A stretch of 14,719 bases of DNA. Source: Nitrosotalea sp. (GTDB lineage: Archaea > Thermoproteota > Nitrososphaeria > Nitrososphaerales > Nitrosopumilaceae). The position numbers and the translations under genes were made by a program. The DNA lies in assembly GCA_023252335.1 (NCBI GenBank), contig JAJPEA010000035.1:1-14719 (forward strand), in the 5' to 3' direction. The notes under the pieces were generated by a model. It saw nothing but the letters and a program-made list of their open reading frames with translations. It made no database searches and was not told the origin of the DNA. Of this stretch, positions 1 to 6,849 are shown in pieces (within the stretch, counting starts at the first letter, position 1; every line of letters starts with the position of its first letter).

Positions 1-7
1 CGGATTT

Positions 8-14
8 ATTCCTT
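8..14 (-). promoter_or_regulatory. Possible ribosome-binding site of the next operon gene
   Basis: AAGGAAT on the minus strand just downstream of the rpl6 stop. In archaeal spc operons L32e follows L6, and a start codon would be expected at about the window edge. Nothing more can be seen. Confidence 0.3.
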
Positions 15-21
15 GCTGAAT

Positions 22-579
22 CTATTTTTCGATCTTGTCAAGTTTCTCAAAAAGGTAAAGACCATCAAGAAAGACTCGGTGGTCTTTGTTTTTGACTTTG
101 GTGTTTTGCTGTAGGCTACCTGCAGTCTGGGATACATCAGTCAATACTGGTCCTGTGATTATTACATCATCACCTTTTGGAACTACTTTGGTATCTCCAA
201 ATATTTTTGAGACTCGTGCTGCACGTTCACCTTGAAAGTTTTCTACGTGAATGTATCCATCTTTTACCTTTACAGTGATTGGAAAGTGTGCATATACGAT
301 TTTCATTTTAAAAGTATAGCCAGTCTGGACACCCTTGATCAATGTATTGATTATAGATTCTGCAGTCTTGAATATGGAATAATCTCTTTTACGGATTCCA
401 ACTGATTTTAGCAAAACATTCTTTCCTTCAACTTGAAGCTCTACTGGTATTTTCTTGAATGACTTTCTTGTTTTTCCAAGTGGGCCTTGTATGTGAAGTA
501 TCTTGTGGCTAACAGATGCTTTTACTGCATCTGGAACTGGTATTGTTACTTCGTGTATCTCAACTGTTTTAGTAGACAA
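22..579 (-). CDS. rpl6: Large-subunit ribosomal protein uL6
   Basis: Ribosomal protein L6 (185 residues, normal for archaea) binds 23S rRNA near the sarcin-ricin loop and the GTPase-associated region. Recognisable family features are the early PLGKTRKSFKK segment (about residues 33-43), the central FKMKIVYAHFPI segment (about 90-101) and the VFLDGLYLFEK C-terminus. The start must be TTG at 579: the codon before it is GAT and the one before that is an in-frame TAG, and there is no nearby ATG. The gene overlaps the 3' end of rps8 by 11 bp, which suggests translational coupling. It is the last complete gene of the operon in this window. Assignment is firm; only the start depends on accepting TTG. 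Confidence 0.96.
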   Translation of the reverse strand: MSTKTVEIHEVTIPVPDAVKASVSHKILHIQGPLGKTRKSFKKIPVELQVEGKNVLLKSVGIRKRDYSIFKTAESIINTLIKGVQTGYTFKMKIVYAHFPITVKVKDGYIHVENFQGERAARVSKIFGDTKVVPKGDDVIITGPVLTDVSQTAGSLQQNTKVKNKDHRVFLDGLYLFEKLDKIEK

Positions 580-961
580 ATCCTATCAATAGCCCTCCCA
601 AGCCGCTCTTTATTGCCTCGTGATGAGACATTACTCCCTTGTTTGTAGTTACAATCAACATACCACGTGAGTATGATGGCAGATATTGTTGCTCCCATTT
701 TGCATAACCGTCTTTTTTTACCTTGAATCTAGGTGTGATTGCACCACATTTTGTAATTTTTGCAAGTAGTTGAATCTTGAATTTACCGCCCTTCTTGTCA
801 TCTACGTGCTCAAATTCTCCAATGTAATTATGAGTCTGAAGTGTCTTGAGTACGTCTGTTGCAAGTTTTGATGTAGGCAATACAACACAGTCGCCTTTTC
901 TTCTTGCTTCAGTGTTATACAATGTCACAAACATGTTTGCTAGAATATTAGTTGCTGGCAT
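569..961 (-). CDS. rps8: Small-subunit ribosomal protein uS8
   Basis: Ribosomal protein S8 (130 residues, the usual archaeal length) is a primary 16S rRNA binder that organises the central domain of the small subunit. It opens with the typical N-terminal stretch ending in NMFVTLYNTEARRKG and closes with SRGMLIVTTNKGVMSHHEA followed by GLGGLLIGFVY, the conserved RNA-binding C-terminal part. ATG at 961 is the natural start. It lies 7 bp downstream of the rps14 stop and its own stop sits inside the first codons of rpl6. Confidence 0.97.
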   Translation of the reverse strand: MPATNILANMFVTLYNTEARRKGDCVVLPTSKLATDVLKTLQTHNYIGEFEHVDDKKGGKFKIQLLAKITKCGAITPRFKVKKDGYAKWEQQYLPSYSRGMLIVTTNKGVMSHHEAIKSGLGGLLIGFVY

Positions 962-968
962 GGTTATC

Positions 969-1145
969 TCACTTGAACTTCCTAAACCCTAGCGAGTCTG
1001 CTACTTCTCTGAAACATCGTCTGCAAAGATCTAAATCATATTTTTGAATTACTGCATTATAGTCGCCACATCTTTTACACCATCTGGAGCCTTTTCCAAA
1101 TTTATGGACAGTTCTTCCAGTTACTTTGTAATCACGATTTTTCAT
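969..1145 (-). CDS. rps14: Small-subunit ribosomal protein uS14 (zinc form)
   Basis: Short gene of 58 codons, read by hand from the minus strand. The product starts MKNRDYKVTGRTVHKFGKGS and ends SLGFRKFK. It carries two CxxC pairs (C23/C26 and C41/C44) separated by 14 residues, the zinc ribbon of archaeal uS14. The protein sits in the head of the 30S subunit next to S3 and S10. ATG at 1145 lies 1 bp after the rpl5 stop and the TGA at 969-971 is 7 bp before the rps8 start, exactly the L5-S14-S8 order of archaeal spc operons. A basic C-terminus fits rRNA binding. Confidence 0.96.
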   Translation of the reverse strand: MKNRDYKVTGRTVHKFGKGSRWCKRCGDYNAVIQKYDLDLCRRCFREVADSLGFRKFK

Positions 1146-1146
1146 T

Positions 1147-1668
1147 TTATACTACCTGGATTCCAAACTCATGGGTTAGAAATGCTTTTGCTTCTTCAGA
1201 AGTGATAATGTGACCGCGTCCAATGCTAGCCTTGTGTTTGCTTCTTACTCTAATACTAAAACCTGGTCTTGTAAGTGAAATTGCAATATCAAGACCCAAG
1301 ATTCCATCTTGTGGATCATATTTTACACCAGGAATATCGATGTGTTCTTTGATACCAAATGAAAGATTTCCAAAGTTGTCAAATGAAGAGCCCTTCATCT
1401 GATTTCCCTTTGCTGCAAATAATCTTTTTATCAATGCAATTGCTTGCTCGTTTCTTACTGTAACTGCAACGCCTATTGGTTCACCCTTGTGTACTCCCCA
1501 GTCACGTTGGGTTGCCTTTGCATATCTTGGAGATGGTTGTTGACCTGAAATGTGTTTTAGTGCACGTTTTGCTTTTTCAATTGGTTCGCCTGACTTGCCG
1601 ACGCCCATGTTCAAAACTACCTTTGCAACTGAAATTTTCTTCATTGAGGATTCTGTTTGTTGTGCCAT
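1147..1668 (-). CDS. rpl5: Large-subunit ribosomal protein uL5
   Basis: Ribosomal protein L5 binds 5S rRNA and forms part of the central protuberance. Family features include KVVLNMGVGKSGEPIEKAKR near the N-terminus, the QPSPRYAKATQRDWGVHKGE segment, and a C-terminal GFSIRVRSKHKASIGRGHII stretch. I prefer ATG at 1668 (product MAQQTESS..., 173 residues). The frame stays open to a GTG at 1677, three codons upstream, that overlaps the rps4e stop. The sequence AGTGAT four bases before the ATG resembles the archaeal Shine-Dalgarno consensus and favours the ATG. The gene ends 1 bp before rps14. Confidence 0.95.
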   Translation of the reverse strand: MAQQTESSMKKISVAKVVLNMGVGKSGEPIEKAKRALKHISGQQPSPRYAKATQRDWGVHKGEPIGVAVTVRNEQAIALIKRLFAAKGNQMKGSSFDNFGNLSFGIKEHIDIPGVKYDPQDGILGLDIAISLTRPGFSIRVRSKHKASIGRGHIITSEEAKAFLTHEFGIQVV

Positions 1669-1673
1669 ATCTA

Positions 1674-2390
1674 TCACTGGATTTGAATAACAGGTTTGTC
1701 TTTTCCTACTGCCATTACTAGTTCTGCTGGAATTTCGATTTGTCTATCTCCCAAGTCAACATCTGCCCTTTTTGGCAAGATGAATGTTCCTGGTTTGAGT
1801 TCTGTGAGTTTGCCCATACGTCCTGCGTTTACTCCGCTTGTAATCATGACCTGGACTCCTTTTTCAAGTGGTATAATATCTAAAATCTTTGTTCCTGGAA
1901 CCTCAATTACACATGTATCTCCCACGTTTACCTTTGTGTCAGAGACAAGTGTTCTGCCATCGTGGAATCCAAGTTGGGTTTTTTTGTCTTTTATTGTTAC
2001 CTTTCTTGTGACTTTGAGTAATTTCTTTGATTTCTCAGAAGAGTTTATCTTGATTGGTTTTAAGACAGTCAAATCTTTTGGAACTAGTCTGTATACATCA
2101 GATACGCCATCTAGTTCGACAACATCCATCAAGCCTATTCCATGATGAAGTGAATTTCTAACAACACCATCTACTTTGACTTTGCCTCCATAGATTACAG
2201 ATTTTGCTTCTCTTAGTGAAGTAGCAAGTTTTAGCGTATCACGGATAAATACTGCAGTTGGTATTGATACATGTTTTTTGTGACCACCTGGTCTTACTGT
2301 AACAACAAATCTCTTGTCTTTTCTGGTAATTCCCCAGAAGAGTGGAGCCATTTGTCTTTTTAGTTTTTTACTACCTGCAATGCTAACCAT
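1674..2390 (-). CDS. rps4e: Small-subunit ribosomal protein eS4
   Basis: S4e (238 residues) is an archaeal/eukaryotic small-subunit protein absent from bacteria. It begins with the diagnostic KKLKRQMAPLFWGITRKDKRF segment, followed by an S4-type RNA-binding region (about residues 42-105, with SLREAKSVIYGGKVKVDG), a central S4e domain and a KOW-like C-terminal part (VMITSGVNAGRMGKLTEL, about 182-199). The ATG at 2390 shares its last base with the TAA of rpl24, a one-base overlap that implies coupled translation. The position between L24 and L5 is the standard archaeal one. Confidence 0.97.
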   Translation of the reverse strand: MVSIAGSKKLKRQMAPLFWGITRKDKRFVVTVRPGGHKKHVSIPTAVFIRDTLKLATSLREAKSVIYGGKVKVDGVVRNSLHHGIGLMDVVELDGVSDVYRLVPKDLTVLKPIKINSSEKSKKLLKVTRKVTIKDKKTQLGFHDGRTLVSDTKVNVGDTCVIEVPGTKILDIIPLEKGVQVMITSGVNAGRMGKLTELKPGTFILPKRADVDLGDRQIEIPAELVMAVGKDKPVIQIQ

Positions 2391-2884
2391 TACTTAGTCG
2401 TCCCCTTTTTTTCAGTTTTAGGTTTACTAGTTTTTTTATCAACAGATTTTACTTCCTTTGGTTTTTCCTTGCTAGCCTCTTTTTGTTCTTTTGGTTTTAC
2501 TTCTTTTTCTGGTGCAGCAACTTTGGCAGCCTTTGGCTTTTGTCCTTCTAGTCTGCTTTGTCTCCACTTGTCTTCAAGGTTCAATGAAGTGATGAGTACG
2601 TTTGATGGATGGATGTAAATATCGACATTTCCGCCTTTGAGTTTTTCACGCTTGATACCCTCTATTGCAATTCCTCTTTTTTCAGTAGATATGCGAGTAA
2701 CTTTTCCTTCAATTCCTTTGAACTCTCCACGCAATACTTTGACGCTGTCACCCTCTATGACACGCATGCTTTTGCAGTGGTATTTTCCTTTAAGATCTTT
2801 TGATAAATGTGAACCTAGTTGTTTGCTTAACAGATGCGCTGTTGCAGTATACATCATTCTCTTTCGTATCTTAGTTGGCTTCAT
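2390..2884 (-). CDS. rpl24: Large-subunit ribosomal protein uL24 with charged C-terminal tail
   Basis: L24 starts assembly of the large subunit by binding the 5' end of 23S rRNA. The N-terminal core has the usual SKDLKGKYHCKSMRVIEGD and the KOW motif (about residues 43-70, VKVLRGEFKGIEGKVTRIS), followed by YIHPSNVLITSL. The core ends near residue 113. The remaining 50 or so residues form a low-complexity Lys/Glu/Pro/Ala tail, so at 164 residues the protein is clearly longer than a minimal archaeal L24 (about 120). The tail is predicted to be disordered. ATG at 2884 is one base downstream of the rpl14 stop codon. Confidence 0.96.
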   Translation of the reverse strand: MKPTKIRKRMMYTATAHLLSKQLGSHLSKDLKGKYHCKSMRVIEGDSVKVLRGEFKGIEGKVTRISTEKRGIAIEGIKREKLKGGNVDIYIHPSNVLITSLNLEDKWRQSRLEGQKPKAAKVAAPEKEVKPKEQKEASKEKPKEVKSVDKKTSKPKTEKKGTTK

Positions 2885-2885
2885 T

Positions 2886-3323
2886 TTATACCACCATTGA
2901 TGCCAAGTTTGCGATTCTTGGATACTTTTCAGCTGCTTCTACTGCTACTGGTCCCTTGATTTCAGTGCCCTTGATTTCACCTTCAGGGGTTACAAGTACT
3001 GCAGCATTGTCTTCAAATGTTACTCTAACTCCGCTTAATCTTCTAACAGCATACTTTTGTCTAACAATAACTGCGCCAAATATTTGTCCTCTTAGTTCAC
3101 CAGGACCTTTCTTTACTACAACGTTACAAAAGTCTCCAACAGCTGCTGATGGGTATCTTGCAACTCTGGTCTTTGTTTTTTGAACCATGACAATTTCTAA
3201 AATCTTTGCACCAGTGTTATCGGCACATACCACTTGAGCACCAAGTGGAAGAGCTCTTGTAACATATGGTCTAAACTCTTGAACTCCTTTTGCTGAAACT
3301 GCACGACTCTTTGTTGCTGCCAT
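2886..3323 (-). CDS. rpl14: Large-subunit ribosomal protein uL14
   Basis: L14 (145 residues) binds 23S rRNA and contributes to the intersubunit bridge region near L3 and L19e. The beta-barrel core is evident from PLGAQVVCADNTGAKILEIV, YPSAAVGDFCNVVVKKGP, and FGAVIVRQKYAVRRLSGVRV followed by FEDNAAVLVTPEGEIKGTEI. About a dozen N-terminal residues precede the core, a small extension of a kind common in archaea. The ATG at 3323 overlaps the last base of the rps17 stop codon. Confidence 0.97.
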   Translation of the reverse strand: MAATKSRAVSAKGVQEFRPYVTRALPLGAQVVCADNTGAKILEIVMVQKTKTRVARYPSAAVGDFCNVVVKKGPGELRGQIFGAVIVRQKYAVRRLSGVRVTFEDNAAVLVTPEGEIKGTEIKGPVAVEAAEKYPRIANLASMVV

Positions 3324-3646
3324 TAGGATACTACCTCAACTACAACAAATGAAACACTCTTTGAAAGTGGTCTGCATTCAGCAGTAAGAACAACATCTCC
3401 TTCTTTTACATCAATGCATTGTGGCCTGTGTGCATGCAATTTGCTTTGGCTACGTGCATATCTCTTGTATTTGATATCAAGTCTTGGAAATTCTTGCTGG
3501 ACAACAATTGTCTTTGGTGCTTTTGCACTGACAACTTTGCCTTGAACTAGTTTACCCCTAATACTTAGTGTTCCATGGAATGGACAAAGCTCGTCATGAC
3601 ACTCTGTCTTTGGTGCCTTTACTTGTAGTCCTATGTTTCTAGTCAT
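3323..3646 (-). CDS. rps17: Small-subunit ribosomal protein uS17
   Basis: S17 (107 residues) is an OB-fold primary 16S rRNA binder. Typical features are CPFHGTLSIRGKLVQGKVVS near the N-terminus, KTIVVQQEFPRLDIKYKRYA in the middle, HAHRPQCIDVKEGDVVLTAE and a final ECRPLSKSVSFVVVEVVS, all matching the archaeal/eukaryotic S11e-type form. ATG at 3646 overlaps the TGA of rnp1 by four bases (ATGA), a classic coupling junction. Confidence 0.97.
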   Translation of the reverse strand: MTRNIGLQVKAPKTECHDELCPFHGTLSIRGKLVQGKVVSAKAPKTIVVQQEFPRLDIKYKRYARSQSKLHAHRPQCIDVKEGDVVLTAECRPLSKSVSFVVVEVVS

Positions 3647-3909
3647 GCCTTAACTCCCATTCTTTCAAAAGATCTTTTTGCGATAGTATTTCCATCAACA
3701 AGTGCAGATGTACCATTAAGATTGAATTGCCAGACAGAATGCTGTTTTGGAATTGTTTTTACTCCAGTTGCAGTTTGAATTGCAAACATGGATTTTGTTT
3801 CATCAATTATCTTTCCGTGCAATCCAACCATTTGTGAATTGCTTGATTTTACAATAGATGTATCTAACCCGATAAATTCATGACGTGTTATATTTTCCGG
3901 AGTAATCAT
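3643..3909 (-). CDS. rnp1: RNase P protein subunit Rpp29/Pop4
   Basis: An 88-residue protein matching the archaeal Rpp29 (POP4) family. It has a short N-terminal helix (NITRHEFIGLD), then a compact Sm-like barrel with MVGLHGKIIDETKSMFAIQT (about residues 27-46) and KTIPKQHSVWQFNL (about 51-64). In archaeal RNase P, Rpp29 pairs with Rpp21 and supports the specificity domain of the RNA during tRNA 5' processing. Its location between L29 and S17 is conserved across many archaea and links tRNA maturation with ribosome synthesis. It overlaps both neighbours by four bases (ATGA at each end). Confidence 0.93.
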   Translation of the reverse strand: MITPENITRHEFIGLDTSIVKSSNSQMVGLHGKIIDETKSMFAIQTATGVKTIPKQHSVWQFNLNGTSALVDGNTIAKRSFERMGVKA

Positions 3910-4109
3910 TTAGATTTCATCTCATTTAGTCTAGTTAATACTCTTGCGATATCTCTTCTTAGAGGCTTTACCTTGCCACTGTCTTTTCGCAATGTTCCTT
4001 TTGATGCTTCAATCTTTAGTTTTGTCAAGTCAGCACGCAATTGTACCAATCTATCTTTAAGATCAGTTTCATTGAACTCGCGAACTGTTTTCATCTTTAT
4101 GCGGGCCAT
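3906..4109 (-). CDS. rpl29: Large-subunit ribosomal protein uL29
   Basis: L29 (67 residues) is a two-helix protein at the peptide exit tunnel that helps form the docking site for the signal recognition particle. The sequence is highly helical and basic, with the usual FNETDLKDRLVQLRADLTKL and RRDIARVLTRLNE segments. The ATG at 4109 overlaps the last base of the rps3 stop; its TGA overlaps the rnp1 ATG. Position and length match the family exactly. Confidence 0.95.
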   Translation of the reverse strand: MARIKMKTVREFNETDLKDRLVQLRADLTKLKIEASKGTLRKDSGKVKPLRRDIARVLTRLNEMKSK

Positions 4110-4870
4110 TACTTTAGCTCCTCCTCTACTTCTTCAAATGTTTCCACTGTTTCAATCAATTTTTCTTCAAGTTCAATTACTTCACTTTCAGTTCTTGGTT
4201 TTGTTGGGTCAATCTGTGCCTCTTCGATGATTTCAATCTCTTGTGGAACTTCTTCGACTTTTTGTTTAGCTTCTTTCTTTATTGCCTTTAACTCAAATTC
4301 TGGTATGAATCGCTCTTTTCTTGCAATTCTGATTCGAACTCCGATAAGACCCATCTTTGTTGGGACGTGAACAATATCTTCTGAAACTATGACTGTAGCT
4401 TGGTGTCCTGCTCGTGGAAGTACACCTTTGCTGTGCTTTTCAAAACTTGAACGGTCACCTCTTAGTTTACCAGAGGTTGTAATTTGCACACCCATGGCAC
4501 CTGCTTCCATGATTGTCTGCATGGTCCACATGACTGCACGTCTAAATGCAGTTCCTCTTGCCAAGTGCTGCGACATTCTGTTACACATGACACTTGGTTC
4601 AAGTTCTGGTTTTGTAATTTCAATTACTGATATCTGGGGATTTTTTAAACCAAAGTCTGTTTCTAAAACTTTAGTAAGATCACGAATTCCGCTTCCTTTT
4701 CTTCCAATTACAATACCTGGTCTTGTAACATGCAACCCAACTCGAGTTCCTGTTGGAGTTTTTTGAATATCAACACCTGAAAAACCTGCTTCCTTGATTG
4801 CTTCTCTTAGATAATCTTTCAAGAGCATCAACTTGTAACTATCATTGATTACATTTTTCACTGAAGACAT
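4109..4870 (-). CDS. rps3: Small-subunit ribosomal protein uS3 with acidic C-terminal tail
   Basis: S3 (253 residues) forms the mRNA entry channel and helps unwind mRNA. A KH domain carries the GxxG motif in PGIVIGRKGSG (about residues 51-61), followed by the S3 C-terminal domain with RRAVMWTMQTIMEAGAMGVQ (about 110-129) and SGKLRGDRSSFEKHSKG. From about residue 198 the protein changes to a glutamate-rich tail (EEVPQEIEIIEEAQ, then ELEEKLIETVETFEEVEEEL), which is probably flexible. ATG at 4870 is 2 bp after the rpl22 stop. The assignment is certain; the role of the tail is unknown. Confidence 0.97.
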   Translation of the reverse strand: MSSVKNVINDSYKLMLLKDYLREAIKEAGFSGVDIQKTPTGTRVGLHVTRPGIVIGRKGSGIRDLTKVLETDFGLKNPQISVIEITKPELEPSVMCNRMSQHLARGTAFRRAVMWTMQTIMEAGAMGVQITTSGKLRGDRSSFEKHSKGVLPRAGHQATVIVSEDIVHVPTKMGLIGVRIRIARKERFIPEFELKAIKKEAKQKVEEVPQEIEIIEEAQIDPTKPRTESEVIELEEKLIETVETFEEVEEELK

Positions 4871-4872
4871 GT

Positions 4873-5328
4873 CTATAGTTCCTGAGCTACCAGCTCAACA
4901 TGAGTCAAGATATCAACTTTAGGAGATGCACGACCCATTGCACGAGGAGTGAATCGTTCAAGTTTTCTTCCCTTGTGTACGGTTGCATTAATTATTTTTA
5001 ATCTGTCAAGATCCATTCCGCGATATTCTGCGTTTGATTCTAAATTATCTAAGAGTCTGATAAATTCGCCTGCTGCTTTTTCTGGATATCTTCCTGCCAT
5101 GACACCGGTGTCTGACTTGTGACCTACTTCGTTGTTGTATCTCTGGAATGGTACAGCACGCTCTAAATTCATTACAGATTGCAAGTAACTTCGTGCAGAT
5201 TCAATTGACATTCCCTTTATCTTGTGTGCAATTTCTCTTGCATGTTTGTGTGAGATTGTTTTTTCTCTTAATGCAGCACGAACGTGTCTTGTCTTGTCAT
5301 AATTTTGGAAAGCGTAGCTAAAATGCAT
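4873..5328 (-). CDS. rpl22: Large-subunit ribosomal protein uL22
   Basis: L22 lines the peptide exit tunnel through its long beta-hairpin. Family signatures are ISHKHAREIAHKIKGMSIES (about residues 25-44), PEKAAGEFIRLLDNLESNAE, NATVHKGRKLERFTPRAMGR and the C-terminal HVELVAQEL. I choose ATG at 5328 (151 residues). The frame also allows GTG at 5337 (154 residues), which overlaps the rps19 stop as GTGA. AGTGAT five bases before the ATG looks like a Shine-Dalgarno site (CACCT-complementary class), which favours the ATG. The same arrangement occurs at the rps4e/rpl5 junction. Confidence 0.95.
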   Translation of the reverse strand: MHFSYAFQNYDKTRHVRAALREKTISHKHAREIAHKIKGMSIESARSYLQSVMNLERAVPFQRYNNEVGHKSDTGVMAGRYPEKAAGEFIRLLDNLESNAEYRGMDLDRLKIINATVHKGRKLERFTPRAMGRASPKVDILTHVELVAQEL

Positions 5329-5333
5329 AGATA

Positions 5334-5729
5334 TCACTTTAATGGGACGTACAAGCTAGACCTTGATGCTCCTACACCAGGTGCACCGTGTATAACTCTC
5401 TTGTTGGTTCGCACAAATTCTCCTAGATAGTGACCAACCATTTCTTGTCTGACTGGGACTGGTAAGAATTCTTTTCCTGAATAAACATGAATTGTAAGAC
5501 CTACAAAGTATGGTAAAATGATGACATCTCTTAGATGTGTCTTGATTTGACCATTAGTTTTTCCTGCCTTGTTTGATTTTATCTCTTCCAAGAGTTTTCG
5601 TTTTCCATCTGTGATACCTCTTGTAAGTGATCTTCGTGCTCTGGATGGTAAAAGTTCAAAGAGTTTTTCTAGTGATAGTGCTTGAATCTCTTCTAATGCT
5701 AGGCCTCTATACTTGTATTCTTTAACCAT
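5334..5729 (-). CDS. rps19: Small-subunit ribosomal protein uS19
   Basis: S19 (131 residues) binds in the head of the small subunit near the A-site finger bridge. It carries the conserved LLPSRARRSLTRG and the C-terminal core with HLRDVIILPYFVGLTIHVYS, FLPVPVRQEMVGHYLGEFVR and TNKRVIHGAPGVGASRSS. ATG at 5729 is preceded by GGTGA with a six-base spacer, a good archaeal ribosome-binding site. This is one of the few genes in the operon with a clear independent initiation signal, and it follows the spacer where rpl2 would normally lie. Confidence 0.97.
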   Translation of the reverse strand: MVKEYKYRGLALEEIQALSLEKLFELLPSRARRSLTRGITDGKRKLLEEIKSNKAGKTNGQIKTHLRDVIILPYFVGLTIHVYSGKEFLPVPVRQEMVGHYLGEFVRTNKRVIHGAPGVGASRSSLYVPLK

Positions 5730-5735
5730 TTATCT

Positions 5736-5740
5736 TCACC
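5736..5740 (-). promoter_or_regulatory. Shine-Dalgarno site of rps19
   Basis: GGTGA on the minus strand, six bases (AGATAA) before the rps19 ATG at 5729. It matches the consensus complementary to the archaeal 16S 3' end. It suggests rps19 is initiated de novo and not only by coupling to rpl23. Confidence 0.6.
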
Positions 5741-5765
5741 ATTACTTTAGTTGATTCACGATTGA

Positions 5766-5776
5766 CCATATTATAG
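5766..5776 (-). promoter_or_regulatory. Possible internal TATA element upstream of rps19
   Basis: The minus strand reads CTATAATATGG here, overlapping the rpl23 stop codon, about 40 bases before the rps19 ATG. A start site some 25 bases downstream would give a short leader that still includes the GGTGA ribosome-binding site. AT-rich archaeal DNA yields such matches by chance, so this is tentative; it would make rps19 onward a separable transcription unit. Confidence 0.3.
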
Positions 5777-6037
5777 CATTCCTATCTTTGTGGCCAAGTC
5801 TCTTGCCTTTTCAATTGTGGAGAATTTTACAAAAGCTTTCTTGCCGTATACTGTTCTGCATACGTTGAGCCCGATTGGATCCTCTTTGTACAAAAGTTTT
5901 ATTGCTTCAATTATCTTTGGTTTTGTTGCCTCTTCTCTTACCAAGAAACAGATTCTGCTTTCATTTTCAACTAGTGCAAATGTCTTTTCAGTGATGTATG
6001 GTTTGAGTATGATATGGTTTGCTTCTTCTAGATTCAT
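5771..6037 (-). CDS. rpl23: Large-subunit ribosomal protein uL23
   Basis: L23 (88 residues) sits beside L29 at the tunnel exit and docks nascent-chain factors. Diagnostic features are ILKPYITEKTFALVENESRI near the N-terminus, FLVREEATKPKIIEAIKLLY, and NVCRTVYGKKAFVKFS near the C-terminus. ATG at 6037 overlaps the rpl4 TGA by four bases. Only 41 bp separate its TAA from rps19; the rpl2 gene usually found here is missing. Confidence 0.96.
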   Translation of the reverse strand: MNLEEANHIILKPYITEKTFALVENESRICFLVREEATKPKIIEAIKLLYKEDPIGLNVCRTVYGKKAFVKFSTIEKARDLATKIGML

Positions 6038-6849
6038 TTGTTTATCACCATGATTTCAAGATGTGGAGACTTTAGTTTTGAAATCTCTTCAATTGCACCT
6101 TTGGAAAATACTGTCAATCTTATTGGTTGTGCGCCAGGAGCCAAGTCAAGCACGCTGAGGTTTTTCACATCAACTACATCAACTCCCAAAATAGAGTGCG
6201 ATGCTTTTGTAAGTTTTGTAGAATCTTTTACCACAAGCAAGACACTTTTTCCCACCTTGGTCTTTCTACCTCTAAGTAGTGGTTTTCCTGAACGACCCTT
6301 TAGTCTGCTTTTTAGTCTGTCAATGTCTTGTGACAGATTTAGTGCATCCAAGACTTTGACTAGGTCTTTTGATTTTACTATAGATTCAACTTGATCAGAT
6401 ATTACAACTGGAAATGATTCAATCTTGTCTACCTTGTGACCTCTAAGTTTTACTAGTGCTGCAGATGTTGTTGCTGCCAATGCAGAACACAGTGCAAGAC
6501 GGTTTTCTTTTTTATTTAGCATTTTATGGATAATTCTCTCTGAAGTTGGAGGATGGGCCTGTCTTCCTTTACGTGTCATTGCAACTCCACCAGCCTGTCC
6601 CTGCCTTCCACCTCCACCGCCTGCCATTCTTGCGACTCTGGCTTGGTGATGACCTGTTGGAGGACTGTTTGATTCTGCAACTACATCCATACCTGCGTTT
6701 GGATATCTACCCTGTCTTTGGAAAGAGTGAGATTCCAAGTGGATGTATGCTTTGTGAATCAGTTCATTTCTAACTGGAGTTGAAAACACTAACGGCAATT
6801 CAATATCGCCATCTTTTGAACCAGTTGTTGTAAAGACTGGAACTTTCAT
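6034..6849 (-). CDS. rpl4: Large-subunit ribosomal protein uL4
   Basis: L4 (271 residues) contacts 23S rRNA and sends a loop into the exit tunnel constriction. The extended loop is visible as RMAGGGGGRQGQAGGVAMTR and KGRQAHPPTSERIIHKMLNK (about residues 74-113), rich in Gly, Arg and Gln. Flanking features are SHSFQRQGRYPNAGMDVVAE before the loop and ENRLALCSALAATTSAALVK after it, followed by the archaeal-type C-terminal domain (LRGRKTKVGKSVLLVVKD). The ATG overlaps the rpl3 TGA by four bases. Confidence 0.97.
   Translation of the reverse strand: MKVPVFTTTGSKDGDIELPLVFSTPVRNELIHKAYIHLESHSFQRQGRYPNAGMDVVAESNSPPTGHHQARVARMAGGGGGRQGQAGGVAMTRKGRQAHPPTSERIIHKMLNKKENRLALCSALAATTSAALVKLRGHKVDKIESFPVVISDQVESIVKSKDLVKVLDALNLSQDIDRLKSRLKGRSGKPLLRGRKTKVGKSVLLVVKDSTKLTKASHSILGVDVVDVKNLSVLDLAPGAQPIRLTVFSKGAIEEISKLKSPHLEIMVINK

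Noticed and set aside
1696..2145. 149-codon plus-strand open frame antisense to rps4e
   Set aside because: It is a shadow of a certain ribosomal gene, with Ser/Phe/Thr-rich low-complexity product and no start signal. Similar antisense frames over L5, L14, S3, L4, purF and purL were rejected for the same reason.
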